Shown here piece by piece: positions 10,566-19,486 of a stretch of DNA of 64,000 nt. A model generated the notes under the pieces. That model was not told where the DNA came from, ran no database searches, and worked only from the letters and a program-made list of their open reading frames with translations. The stretch spans positions 124,001 through 188,000 of the forward strand of contig JAOWBW010001620.1 of the NCBI GenBank assembly GCA_026119855.1, in the 5' to 3' direction. The position numbers and the translations under genes are program-made. Every line of letters begins with the position of its first letter. Within the stretch, counting starts at the first letter, position 1. The stretch comes from Campanula takesimana (lineage: Eukaryota; Streptophyta; Magnoliopsida; Asterales; Campanulaceae).

Positions 10566-10950
10566 TGAGTTTGATTGTGAGATGGAGCCCACAACTATAG
10601 GTGCTATCGCATGAGTCCGTTGGATGATTTGTTACGCATTGTGGGTTCAATTTGTTCATGAAGCATTATGTTTGGGGGTGGCAATGGTGAGAATGTTGCA
10701 CTGGACTGATCAGCCTACTAAAGCCCATTTTGTGGAGGATGTCTGGGGTGTGGGATAAGAACTAAGGCAGATGACAAAGAGAATCGTGCGCAAGATAAGT
10801 TATGGAGGGAGGGACGAAGGGAGAAGAAATAAAGAAAACGCGGCTAAATGAGATTATTTGGCTAAAGAAGATGTTTGATGAAGGTGGGAGATTAGATACT
10901 TGATGTATTTTTGTAGCTAAACTAAAGTTTTTAGATTGATCAAAATTACT
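10566..10950 (+). pseudogene. Degraded UGT74-like glucosyltransferase C-terminal fragment
   Basis: The DNA aligns with 19825-20215, the C-terminal half of the better preserved UGT pseudogene, covering the PSPG (UDP-sugar binding) box and the C-terminal helices. Readable pieces are WSPQL, THCG, WTDQPTKA and FVEDVWGVG. Several stops and frameshifts break it, including after the PSPG histidine region, and the residue after THCG is Phe, not the usual Trp. No first exon is seen upstream; Copia and LTR debris lie there instead. It is one unit of a tandem UGT locus. It is surely non-functional; only the subfamily label (UGT74-like) is uncertain. Confidence 0.8.
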
Positions 10951-11230
10951 ACTCTCTCCCTCAGAGTAAAATTCCTAACTTTGTTGTGCACGTTTATTAA
11001 GAAAACAATAGAAAATGGTAGACATTGTAAGTAGGTTGGGGAATATAATTGTTCTAAACACTATTCATACTGCAAGTGGACGTGGAGTTTTTTTCTCGTA
11101 ATTAGAGAAGCATTAGAAGGACAAAGTTGTCCAAAACACTATTCATCAATTGCTATTTGGGGAATGAGATTCATACTCTGGGGCGTACCAAAAAAGAAAA
11201 GCATGACTCTTACTTGGGACGGAGATATTA
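10951..11230. mobile_element. Possible degenerate Stowaway-like MITE
   Basis: Left end CTCTCTCCCTCAGAGTAA and right end with GGGACGGAGATATTA fit the plant CTCCGTCCC terminal-repeat type, imperfectly inverted. A TA duplication is plausible, not certain. Confidence 0.35.
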
Positions 11231-11370
11231 TATAAGTACTAAACAAGCATAAGTTTCTCCTTCGCTTTCGGTCTCAATAATTACTAATTACTCACTCCCT
11301 CCAAAAATGAATGTCCAGAATTCCTTAAAATTAATTCTTTATCAAGAACAACTTTTTAAAAAAAAATTTT

Positions 11371-12063
11371 TGAAAGAGTATGAAATACTCTTATATTTAG
11401 TTTTGTATCTTTGTGATTCTGATTTAATTAATGTATATATTTAGAGTTTATTTATTTTAGGATTTAGTTGTAATTATTTAGGAATAGTTTATTTTAGGAT
11501 AATTATTATTATTTTGATTTACTTGACTAACCTACTAATGTTTATCTTTGGTTAGTATTTTGTATTTTAGGTGTTTTATTTTAGGAAGACTCTCATATGG
11601 AAAGAAGGATTTCTTGGAGTGTAAAGGAGCGGCCAAGCCTTGTATAAATACAAGCCGACTTCTTCATTGTCAAGGACGGATTTTAATCACGGATTCATAG
11701 AGTATTTTGAGAGAGTCTTTTTGTTTTTTCTTGAAGTTCTTGTTCATCAAGAACTCAAGTGTTTTTGGTGTTTAGTCTATTCAAGATAGAATATGTTTTG
11801 ATCTTTTCGTTGTTTTGTTTCTTTCATTCGACTTGTAGTCTGCAAGATCGCTTTTAATATATGAAAGTTTTCCAGCAAGGTATTTCTTGCTGAAGTGTTT
11901 AATCAGATTTAATTTCCCCTGCGTTTGTTTCTGTGTTTCTGAGTTTCTGGTCGTCGCCAACTGACAGGACAACTGTCTGGACAACTGTTAGCACGTTTGA
12001 ATACACAGTTGTTCACACAGTCGGTCAATTCCCAGAACAGTCCTAGCCGCTTAATTTCTTTCA
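11371..12063 (+). repeat. Sirevirus-like 5' LTR (693 bp)
   Basis: TGAAAGAGTA...TTTCTTTCA with inverted ends. The TATA box (TATAAATA) near 11641 sits in the middle of an inverted repeat, CTTGTATAAATACAAG. Near the 3' end is a CAACTG array on a 12-bp grid. Confidence 0.9.
11958..12023 (+). repeat. 12-bp-grid CAACTG array in the LTR
   Basis: CAACTG at 11958, 11970 and 11982, CAGTTG at 12006, CAGTCG at 12018; all offsets are multiples of 12. It lies downstream of the presumed TATA box. An identical array occurs in the 3' LTR. Confidence 0.7.
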
Positions 12064-12104
12064 ATTGGCACCAGAGCCTGGTCTCGACATACTGAGATCG
12101 ATCT

Positions 12105-15100
12105 TTGAAAGTGGTCATTATGGACTGTACTCATACTCGTAATAAGCCGCCTACTCTAGATGGTTCAAACTATACCATTTGGAAGGCAAAGATGACTATG
12201 TACATCAAAAACATAGATCATCGTGCTTGGGTCAGCATTCTAGTGGGATATAAATCCCCTACCATGGAAGTGGCTGATCCAAAAGCTAAAGCTTCTGTGT
12301 CTGACGAAGAAAAGAAAGAAATTTTTTTTATTCCAAAACCCGAGCAAGATTGGAATGCGGAGGAAATTGCCCTTGCAAATTTCAATGCAAAGGCAATGGC
12401 CGCCATTTCTGATCACGTTGATTTTAATTTGTATCGGTTGTTCTCAAACCATACAGTGGCCAAAAATGCTTGGGACATTTTGCAACTACATTGTGAAGGG
12501 TCCGATAGTGTTAAACAAACTAAGTTAAGAAGGTTGATGACAGAGTTTGAAAATTTAAGAATGGGAGATAATGAAACTGTTCAAGAATATTCTGCTAGAT
12601 TAATGGATATTTCAAATGAATCATTTGCATTAGGAGAATCCATCTCCAATGCAAGGTTGGTTAGTAAAGTTTTAAGAACTCTCCCAGAAAAATTTAACAT
12701 CAAAATCTCTGTCATTGAAGAAACTTGTGATACTCGGACCGTGAGTCTTGAAAAGGTTCTAAGTATTCTAACTACGTTTGAATTGAACCTTGAAGTGCAA
12801 CAAACTAGCAAAGTAAATTCAATTGCTCTTGCTAGTGCTCTTACTGTGTCCAAAGATCTTGTTGAATTATCAAAAGATATTGATGACTCAAACTTAGAGG
12901 AAGATGAATGTGACTTGATTTCTAAAAAATTCAACAATATGTTGAACAAAAAACGTCAACAAAGGTTTCCCAATAAGGATATTGCTTCTTCCCCTAAGAT
13001 TGAATCATTTAAGAAAGAAACAAGTAAGAACAAATTTTTTTCTGAAAACAAAAGATCTATTGAGTCCGTTCAATGTAGAGCGTGTTTAGGATTCGGACAC
13101 TATGCCAATGAGTGTGCTAACACACTCAAAAAGAGAGGGATGAGTTTTTCTGCAACCTTAAGTGATTCAGATGATGACGATCAGACAGCAAACCTGTCAT
13201 TTTTACGATCATCACAATCCTCCCTTTCTGACAGTGAATCTGACAGTGAATCTGACAGTGAAGATGAACAGTCAACTGTCAGTACAGTTGTCAGCTCAAA
13301 TGGTACTAATGTGTATACCTGTTTTAACTCCACTTCTGCAGGTGAATCTGAAGAATCATCACAGGAAGAAGAGGATAGTGCCACATATGAAGATCTATAC
13401 AATACATATGTTGAGCTTCATGCAGATTGGTCCAAGCGAATGGAACAACTCAAGGCATTCAAGAAGGTAAATGAAAAACTCACCTCTGACAATCTGAAAT
13501 TAAAGGCTGAGAATGAGAGGTTGTCGAGTGAAAGTGATACTCAAAAGGACTCCATAGCTAGGTTAGAAGTCATGCTTACCAAAAAGGACAATGAGTGTGA
13601 AAAGTATAAAAGCAATCTTGAAAAAGAAACTAACACACTCAATAAACTTAACAATGGCAAGGCTAAATTGGAAGAGGTTCTGAACATGGGGAACCAAGGA
13701 AAATCAGGTTTAGGCTATGGAAATCCAATGTTTGTTAAGGAAGGTGAGGGCACTTCGAAAAACAATGAGAGATTTAATGCTAATCACGTGTCTCCTCACA
13801 AAAACAAAAGAAATAGAAAAAGGAGATACGTGTGTCACCATTGCTTTGCCCCTGGACATATACGTCCATTTTGCTACAAGTTGAAACAGGAACTTGGCTT
13901 GGAGAAGAACAGCGGCCACTTGACAGGACAACTGTGGGAACAATCTAACAGTCAGTTGCCCAGTCAAGTGCCCAGTCATCAGCAGCAGGTAAGAAAGGCC
14001 TGGGTAAAGAAAGACACTCAGCAATGCAAAGTGGCTCGTACCTCCTTCAAGAGTAGTGTGGAAGAAGGATGGTACTTCGACAGCGGCTGTTCTCGTCATA
14101 TGACCGGTTCTCTTAAGCATCTCATAGATTATGAAGTCTTCAAAGGAGGAAATGTCAATTTTGGTGGAGGTGCTAAGGGAAAGGTCATTGGTAAAGGTAC
14201 GTTGTGTGTTGACGGCTTGCCAAATTTGCACAATGTCTTACATGTAGACGGGTTGAAAGCAAATTTGATAAGTATCAGTCAACTGTGTGATGATGACTTA
14301 TTTGTTAAGTTTGACAAGTCCAAATGCGAAGTTTTTGATAACAAAAGTGTGTGTGTTCTTTCTAGCATTCGATCCTCTGATCATTGTTACAAGTTGGTTG
14401 AAAATCATTCATGTTTTAACCCAATTTTTGATAATGCTACTGATCTTAATGTCAAAACTGCTGAGGATGATGTTTCAGGTTGCACCTGGGAGTATGGGAA
14501 GATTAATGATGAATCTGAACCAACGAATGCAACAGAACCTGCAGATGCGCCAACTGTGAGGACAACTGACAGTCAAGATGAACAGTCAACTGCCATATCA
14601 GATGGTCAGACAGCAGCTGGTTCTGGTTCAGATTCTGAAATCTTGGAAGATCAGGTAAGCAGAGGCAATGATGATGCTGCAAGAATACAAGGAGATCATC
14701 TAACTTCCCAGGTCATTGGGGGAGTGGATGAAGGAATGAAAACAAGAGGAAAACGAATAAATTACCGGGATTTAGCCGGTTTGGTATGCATGAAATCCGC
14801 GTACCATCAGGTAAGCTCTTGTTGTTTTGTTGCTAAGTTTAAGCATGATAGTGTGTCAGAAACCTTAAATGGTAATAATTGGATCAATGACATGCAAGAG
14901 AAAGTGGTAAAATTTGAAAGCAAAGATGTTAGGTTCTTGGTTCATAGGCCATCTAATGCTGAATGTATGGGAGATGTTACTTGTTGTACTCAATTGTTGA
15001 ATATGAACCAGATAATAAAGGATTATGATCTTAAAAGTAAAACCTTTACTGTATTTTGTGATAGCTTAAGCTCCCAGAATATTGCCAAGAATCTGGTACA

Positions 15101-15269
15101 ACATCTCCTAACCAAGCACATAGATATTATGGATCATTTTATTAGAGATCTCGTTGAACAAAAAATCATTACTCTTGAACATGTAAGCACAACGGATCAA
15201 CTTGCTGATACCTTTACCAAGGCTTTGGATTTCGAGAGATTTTCTCTCGGACTGTGTGATACCAGTTGA
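12105..15269 (+). CDS. Chimeric gag-protease-RNase H polyprotein, 1054 aa, open frame
   Basis: The first ATG is at 12105 and a second, equally plausible start (MDCTHTRNKPP) at 12120. Order by residue: gag UBN2-type domain about 15-230 (DGSNYTIWKAKM, then KLRRLMTEFENLRM); CCHC zinc knuckle about 324-337 (CRACLGFGHYANEC); acidic Ser/Asp repeats about 376-390; coiled coil about 430-530; second knuckle about 577-590 (CHHCFAPGHIRPFC); protease motif FDSGCSRHMTG with catalytic Asp about 659. Integrase and RT, which should follow, are absent. The frame passes through the pre-RT linker (KTRGKRINYRDLAG) straight to the RNase H end, with CDS near 985 and VSTTDQLADTFTKAL at the C-terminus. A full Copia polyprotein would be over 1400 residues. 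The open frame across two deletions suggests recent origin or selection for gag. Confidence 0.85.
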   Translation: MKVVIMDCTHTRNKPPTLDGSNYTIWKAKMTMYIKNIDHRAWVSILVGYKSPTMEVADPKAKASVSDEEKKEIFFIPKPEQDWNAEEIALANFNAKAMAAISDHVDFNLYRLFSNHTVAKNAWDILQLHCEGSDSVKQTKLRRLMTEFENLRMGDNETVQEYSARLMDISNESFALGESISNARLVSKVLRTLPEKFNIKISVIEETCDTRTVSLEKVLSILTTFELNLEVQQTSKVNSIALASALTVSKDLVELSKDIDDSNLEEDECDLISKKFNNMLNKKRQQRFPNKDIASSPKIESFKKETSKNKFFSENKRSIESVQCRACLGFGHYANECANTLKKRGMSFSATLSDSDDDDQTANLSFLRSSQSSLSDSESDSESDSEDEQSTVSTVVSSNGTNVYTCFNSTSAGESEESSQEEEDSATYEDLYNTYVELHADWSKRMEQLKAFKKVNEKLTSDNLKLKAENERLSSESDTQKDSIARLEVMLTKKDNECEKYKSNLEKETNTLNKLNNGKAKLEEVLNMGNQGKSGLGYGNPMFVKEGEGTSKNNERFNANHVSPHKNKRNRKRRYVCHHCFAPGHIRPFCYKLKQELGLEKNSGHLTGQLWEQSNSQLPSQVPSHQQQVRKAWVKKDTQQCKVARTSFKSSVEEGWYFDSGCSRHMTGSLKHLIDYEVFKGGNVNFGGGAKGKVIGKGTLCVDGLPNLHNVLHVDGLKANLISISQLCDDDLFVKFDKSKCEVFDNKSVCVLSSIRSSDHCYKLVENHSCFNPIFDNATDLNVKTAEDDVSGCTWEYGKINDESEPTNATEPADAPTVRTTDSQDEQSTAISDGQTAAGSGSDSEILEDQVSRGNDDAARIQGDHLTSQVIGGVDEGMKTRGKRINYRDLAGLVCMKSAYHQVSSCCFVAKFKHDSVSETLNGNNWINDMQEKVVKFESKDVRFLVHRPSNAECMGDVTCCTQLLNMNQIIKDYDLKSKTFTVFCDSLSSQNIAKNLVQHLLTKHIDIMDHFIRDLVEQKIITLEHVSTTDQLADTFTKALDFERFSLGLCDTS
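13230..13301 (+). repeat. 12-bp repeats inside the ORF (acidic Ser region)
   Basis: Six consecutive 12-bp units, the first three GACAGTGAATCT-like, then units containing CAACTG (13273) and CAGTTG (13285). They encode DSES-type tetrapeptides. Confidence 0.7.
13917..13982 (+). repeat. 12-bp-grid CAACTG-like array inside the ORF
   Basis: Hexamers CACTTG, CAACTG, CAATCT, CAGTTG, CAAGTG and CATCAG start at 13917 and every 12 bp after, encoding tetrapeptides such as QLPS and QVPS. Confidence 0.7.
14551..14592 (+). repeat. 12-bp-grid CAACTG array near the deletion junction
   Basis: CAACTG at 14551, 14563 and 14587 (offsets 12 and 24). It lies in a different codon frame from the array at 13917. Confidence 0.6.
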
Positions 15270-15304
15270 CTGCACAAGTGTGCAGACAACTGACTGCATA
15301 ACTG
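15263..15304 (+). repeat. 12-bp-grid CAACTG-like array at the stop codon
   Basis: CAGTTG, CAAGTG, CAACTG and TAACTG start at 15263, 15275, 15287 and 15299, overlapping the end of the ORF. Confidence 0.6.
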
Positions 15305-15320
15305 TATAATTGTATATTAC

Positions 15321-15360
<40 letters not shown>

Positions 15361-16442
15361 AACTGCATTCATTCCTTGCACGATTGTCTCTTGTGATCAC
15401 TTGGTCTTCTTTAGTTCCTTGACTCCGAGTTTTGACCCTTGAATGTGAGACCCTTCTTGACTTGATAATAAAATTATCTTGTTAATTCCTTCGTGTTGTT
15501 TATCATGGAGTGGGCATCAAATCTAAGCTTGCGGGAAGAACAAGCTGCCTCCAATCTTTGCAGTTACTACTCATTTAGGCAAAAAGCTGAAGTGTTTAAA
15601 TACATAACTTGAGATCAAGGGTAACACTGTATTGTGAGAGTGAATAGCTCTTCCCGTAACAGATTCATTGGAGATATGCCTTTAAAAAGGGGGTGTTCTA
15701 AAAGCTACATGATTGAAGGTGTAATCTCATTGAATTCTTGTGAGTTGAGACCGAGTCATAAACGGAGTTGACCATTCTATGTCACACCAAATTTGAGACA
15801 ATCTTCACTTGTGTGTTTAGGCATAATTTTTCTAAGTTTTTTTTTCTCCCTTGGTATTTCCATCAGCAAATTGAACTGTTCTTCTTCTTGTTACAGATTT
15901 AATGCTTTCATGTGATTAACGATAATCTAATGGCGTGATGTTCAAGTTTCATTATGTAGTTGGTGGAAATTGTGGTACATTGTGGTTAAATGGATTCAGT
16001 TGAATTTAGCAAGTTTTAATTCTGGGACGTATAATTTATCACAAAACATGGAAAAAGTTTGAATTTTAAAATCAAAATCCTTGGTTGTTTTGGAATTCAA
16101 ATGGGTACTTCAATGTTTCTGAGTTCTCCCTACTCCTTGGCCTACCCAAGTTCTTAGGAAGAATCTTTGTCATTCCTTGATATTTCCTCCTTGTCGAATC
16201 TGGTTGTGAATTATGATTTAGTATATCTTCTTCCTCATGCTTTTTAGCTTCATTTCTCTCATCTCATCTTGTTCCTATTCTGCAAATGCTCTCTTTCTAA
16301 CATTTTTGCAGATAAATCCGAGAATTCTGGAGAAACTCTAAGTGATTATGTGTGACACAAAATGATTGTTTGCCACTGCTCTGATCAAGCTCTGGTATTT
16401 TTGTTGTTAAGCATCCAGCTGGTGCTAAGCAACTTGTTCGTG

Positions 16443-16508
16443 CAACTGTGTGGACAACTGGACAGTCAACTGTACAGTCAATTGTACAGTCAACTGGTAA
16501 GTCATCTG
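16443..16508 (+). repeat. 12-bp-grid CAACTG array upstream of the 3' LTR
   Basis: CAACTG at 16443, 16455 and 16467, CAATTG at 16479, CAACTG at 16491 and CATCTG at 16503, an exact 12-bp period over six units. The linker often reads GTACAGT. Confidence 0.75.
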
Positions 16509-16607
16509 GTAAGTCTGCAGAACTCGCTGGTCTATAAAGGTTTGCTGCGATGAGAGTTGAGATTGATGATGCTCTTAGATGTATTTTTGTTGGGGAGATT
16601 CAAATTT

Positions 16608-16802
16608 AGGGGGAGTGGAAGATATTCTTATTTTTTTTCTTTGAGTTTGATGGTTCTTCTCAAAAAGGGGGAGAAAGATGTGGTCTTCATATTTAGGGGG
16701 AGAAAGATGTGTTCTAGGGGGAGTAGAATCCATTGTACAAATTCAGGGGGAGAGATTATTGTTTTGGATGTTTTGATCAGAACCACAAAGATAGGGGGAG
16801 AT
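16608..16802 (+). other. Multiplied polypurine tracts
   Basis: AGGGGGAG-type tracts start at about 16608, 16665, 16694, 16716, 16745 and 16793; the last abuts the 3' LTR and is the likely plus-strand primer. Repeated tracts are a known trait of Sireviruses. Confidence 0.75.
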
Positions 16803-17495
16803 TGAAAGAGTATGAAATACTCTTATATTTAGTTTTGTATCTTTGTGATTCTGATTTAATTAATGTATATATTTAGAGTTTATTTATTTTAGGATTTAGT
16901 TGTAATTATTTAGGAATAGTTTATTTTAGGATAATTATTATTATTTTGATTTACTTGACTAACCTACTAATGTTTATCTTTGGTTAGTATTTTGTATTTT
17001 AGGTGTTTTATTTTAGGAAGACTCTCATATGGAAAGAAGGATTTCTTGGAGTGTAAAGGAGCGGCCAAGCCTTGTATAAATACAAGCCGACTTCTTCATT
17101 GTCAAGGACGGATTTTAATCACGGATTCATAGAGTATTTTGAGAGAGTCTTTTTGTTTTTTCTTGAAGTTCTTGTTCATCAAGAACTCAAGTGTTTTTAG
17201 TGTTTAGTCTATTCAAGATAGAATAGGTTTTGATCTTTTCGTTGTTTTGTTTCTTTCATTCGACTTGTAGTCTGCAAGATCGCTTTTAATATATGAAAGT
17301 TTTCCAGCAAGGTATTTCTTGCTGAAGTGTTTAATCAGATTTAATTTCCGCTGCGTTTGTTTCTGTGTTTCTGAGTTTCTGGTCGTCGCCAACTGACAGG
17401 ACAACTGTCTGGACAACTGTTAGCACGTTTGAATACACAGTTGTTCACACAGTCGGTCAATTCCCAGAACAGTCCTAGCCGCTTAATTTCTTTCA
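16803..17495 (+). repeat. Sirevirus-like 3' LTR (693 bp)
   Basis: Same length and ends as the 5' LTR; about three point differences seen. Confidence 0.9.
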
Positions 17496-17929
17496 AAATT
17501 GAACAGTCATTTTATTACGGAGTGAGGAAAGAGTAAGATGCGGACGAATAATGAACTTTGGATTTTTCCTTTTCAGAAAACAAAATTTCTTATATGACAC
17601 TAGTAAGAAATCAAGTAAGCAAATAACTAAAGGGTTTCCAAATCCTTAACACTGACAATCATTGTATAATTAAGGAACACATACAGATTATGCGGCGGGG
17701 AGGTTAACAAGTTCGCGGATGTTTTGGCAAACGATGCATCAAACTCACCCGTTTTGAACTCGTATTCTGATTATCTTCTCTCTTGAATATTAACATGGGG
17801 ATAAGTTAAACTATATATGGCCAGTTTTCGATAGTAAAAACTCCTAGGATCCCCTTAGTGTTAAGTAATCTCTTGTAAATATTTCCAGAATGTTTGTCAA
17901 TTTTGTTCTTTATCAATACCAAAAAGTTG

Positions 17930-18260
17930 TTACTGTCATTATTGTGTACCTACAAGGATATATTTATTAGCTTACCAAAAGTTTGGTACTTACAATAAAT
18001 TGAAAAAACTAGAGTATTCTCAAATCTCCTTATAAAAACAATACATGTATCCTCTCATCCTTCATCCCATCACAAAGATTATTAGACTTAAAGAGTTAAG
18101 ACTACAATGGCAAAGTCAGCCAAAACTTCAACAATCGGCAGCGAAAAAAGCGAAGACAATGAGAATGATACTCATCCATCAACTTTGGTTAGTCTTTCTT
18201 CAGATTCTTCTCTCTCGCTCTCTTTTTTTCTTATTATTATTATTTATATATGGATAACTT
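17930..18260 (+). repeat. Duplicated UGT-locus promoter block, copy B, with possible short first exon
   Basis: Matches 20515-20800 and, in part, 3827-4020. After a TTATAAAAACAATACAT leader both copies have an ATG followed by about 80 bp of similar sequence and a GT donor-like site (here after 18187). The predicted start peptide is MAKSAKTSTIGSEKSE; in copy C it is MENHPKFQQMAAKKEE. It does not look like a UGT N-terminus. Function unknown. Confidence 0.45.
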
Positions 18261-18475
18261 AATTATATCTGATGGATTAATGTCGTTTTGTTGAATTTTG
18301 GTAGGTTACAAAAATTAGATCGTTGTTCGTTGTATATCAGAGTGAAGTCAGTTTATTTGGAACGCTACCATGTATGAATCATATCATTAAAAATTTACCC
18401 TTTATAATGTATTTTGCTTACTTGGTCAATCTACTTTGAGTTGGTTTTCTTTTAGGGGAGGTTTGGATCTGACTT

Positions 18476-18760
18476 TTGAATTTCAGGTTCTTGGAGAATC
18501 CAGCAAGAATCTTTGCTTTAACCTTCACTGAGATCCAAACCAGGAGCGGGATGAACTTCGAGACAATGAACATGGACGACTTTCAAGTTTCTTCGAACGT
18601 TGACCAACAGCCGCCAAATCATGATCATGAAAATGGGATAACAAAAAGACCATATTTTCTATTTATATTAATGGTGTTACTACTACTCATTTGCAAAACT
18701 TTTGGACTAAAACTTGTTCACATTGTATTAGTATGTAACGGAAAAAATAAAAATAAGTAG
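18476..18760 (+). CDS. Small hypothetical membrane protein (doubtful)
   Basis: The ORF (94 aa, or from MNFETMNMDD near 18551 about 69 aa) has a polar, His/Asn/Asp-rich N-terminal half and one strong hydrophobic helix near the C-terminus (PYFLFILMVLLLLICKTFG). That would make a tail-anchored or single-span protein. An acceptor-like TTTCAG precedes GTTCTTGGAG at 18486, so it may be the last exon of a spliced gene whose first exon is at 18107-18187. It sits between UGT promoter and UGT exon 2 sequences, where UGT exon 1 would be expected, and does not resemble UGT. No family recognised; it could be chance. Confidence 0.25.
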   Translation: MNFRFLENPARIFALTFTEIQTRSGMNFETMNMDDFQVSSNVDQQPPNHDHENGITKRPYFLFILMVLLLLICKTFGLKLVHIVLVCNGKNKNK

Positions 18761-18864
18761 ATGAAGTTCTCTTGAAGATCAGTAGATGAAGTTCACATTT
18801 TATTAGTATGTAATTTAAGTCTTTTTTCCTAATTTAAAGCTGTTTTTCAATTCCTCTTCCTTCT

Positions 18865-18990
18865 ACGTCTATTTTGCCTACTGCCACAAAATAAATTTCT
18901 CCCCTGTATCTATGTATTTGTACTAAGGAATTACAAGGATAAGGATTTGTTTATAATGTTATACTCCTTATCAAGAAAGTTCTCTTTAAT
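18865..18990 (+). repeat. Duplicated UGT-locus intergenic block, copy B
   Basis: Matches 5230-5365, in the same relative position upstream of a UGT exon 2 remnant. Confidence 0.6.
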
Positions 18991-19160
18991 TAAGTACTTA
19001 CGTGCATGTTCTTTTACTTTAAAAATATTGGCATTTTCCTACCAAGTCTTCAAAGTTGACAGTGGATTTATCACATGAACATGTATACTCCCTGCGTAAA
19101 AGAAGTGTTCTTTTGAAATTTTTTGTCAACATAATTAATTGTTGTTGGCCAAGATATTCC

Positions 19161-19355
19161 CCTGTACCATTTTGTGTACCCTGTACCACTTTGTGTCCTT
19201 TCCTTTTCGTTCATTATTAGAATGATTTTCATGTGCAGTTCGACTGTACATGCCCCGAATTCCTACTTTTTCAGTTCCATAATAAGGCATATGATCTCCT
19301 GTACCATTTTGTGTACCCTGTACCACTTTGTGTCCTTTCCTTTTCGTTCATTATT
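19161..19355 (+). repeat. Pair of direct repeats of about 57 bp
   Basis: The phrase beginning CCTGTACCATTTTGTGTACC occurs at about 19161-19216 and again at 19299-19355, nearly identical, in the presumed UGT intron or upstream flank. Confidence 0.75.
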
Positions 19356-19486
19356 GTGATTATTTTCTATAGATCTTGATTTTCTTGCGACATAGATTTT
19401 GATTATAAATTACCTTTCTTATAGGTAGTTATTGTACTAAGAACTAAGAACTCAATGAAATTAACTACCTTTTCTCATTGGTTTAG

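Larger units (their letters stand above)
15270..16802 (+). other. Long 3' non-coding region of the Sirevirus-like element
   Basis: No convincing ORF. It holds a poly-A run (15323-15359), a 12-bp-grid array (16443-16508) and, at the end, multiple polypurine tracts. Some Sireviruses carry an envelope-like gene here; none is seen. Confidence 0.6.
11371..17495 (+). mobile_element. Young, internally deleted Sirevirus-like Copia element (6.1 kb)
   Basis: LTRs at 11371-12063 and 16803-17495 are each 693 bp; I count about three differences by eye, so the insertion is recent. A PBS-like TTGGCACCAGAGC (12065-12077) follows the 5' LTR, and six AGGGGGAG purine tracts precede the 3' LTR. The single ORF (12105-15269) keeps gag, a protease core and the RNase H end, but integrase and RT are gone. 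Flanks are A/T-runs (left ...ATTTT, right AAATT), so the TSD is ambiguous. The large gag with coiled coil, two zinc knuckles and multiplied polypurine tracts fit the genus Sirevirus. Mobility must have come from a partner element in trans, or the deletions arose just before insertion. Confidence 0.9.
11291..17526. mobile_element. Stowaway-like MITE split by the Sirevirus-like element
   Basis: Left part 11291-11370 begins CTCACTCCCTCC and reads AAAATGAATGTCCAGAATTC. Right part 17496-17526 is its approximate inverted copy ending CGGAGTGAG. Removing 11371-17495 leaves a MITE of about 110 bp. Confidence 0.55.

Noticed and set aside
15323..15359. Poly-A run read as the tail of a processed retrocopy
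   Set aside because: No gene-like sequence ends at it and it lies inside the retrotransposon 3' region in both-side context; probably slippage.
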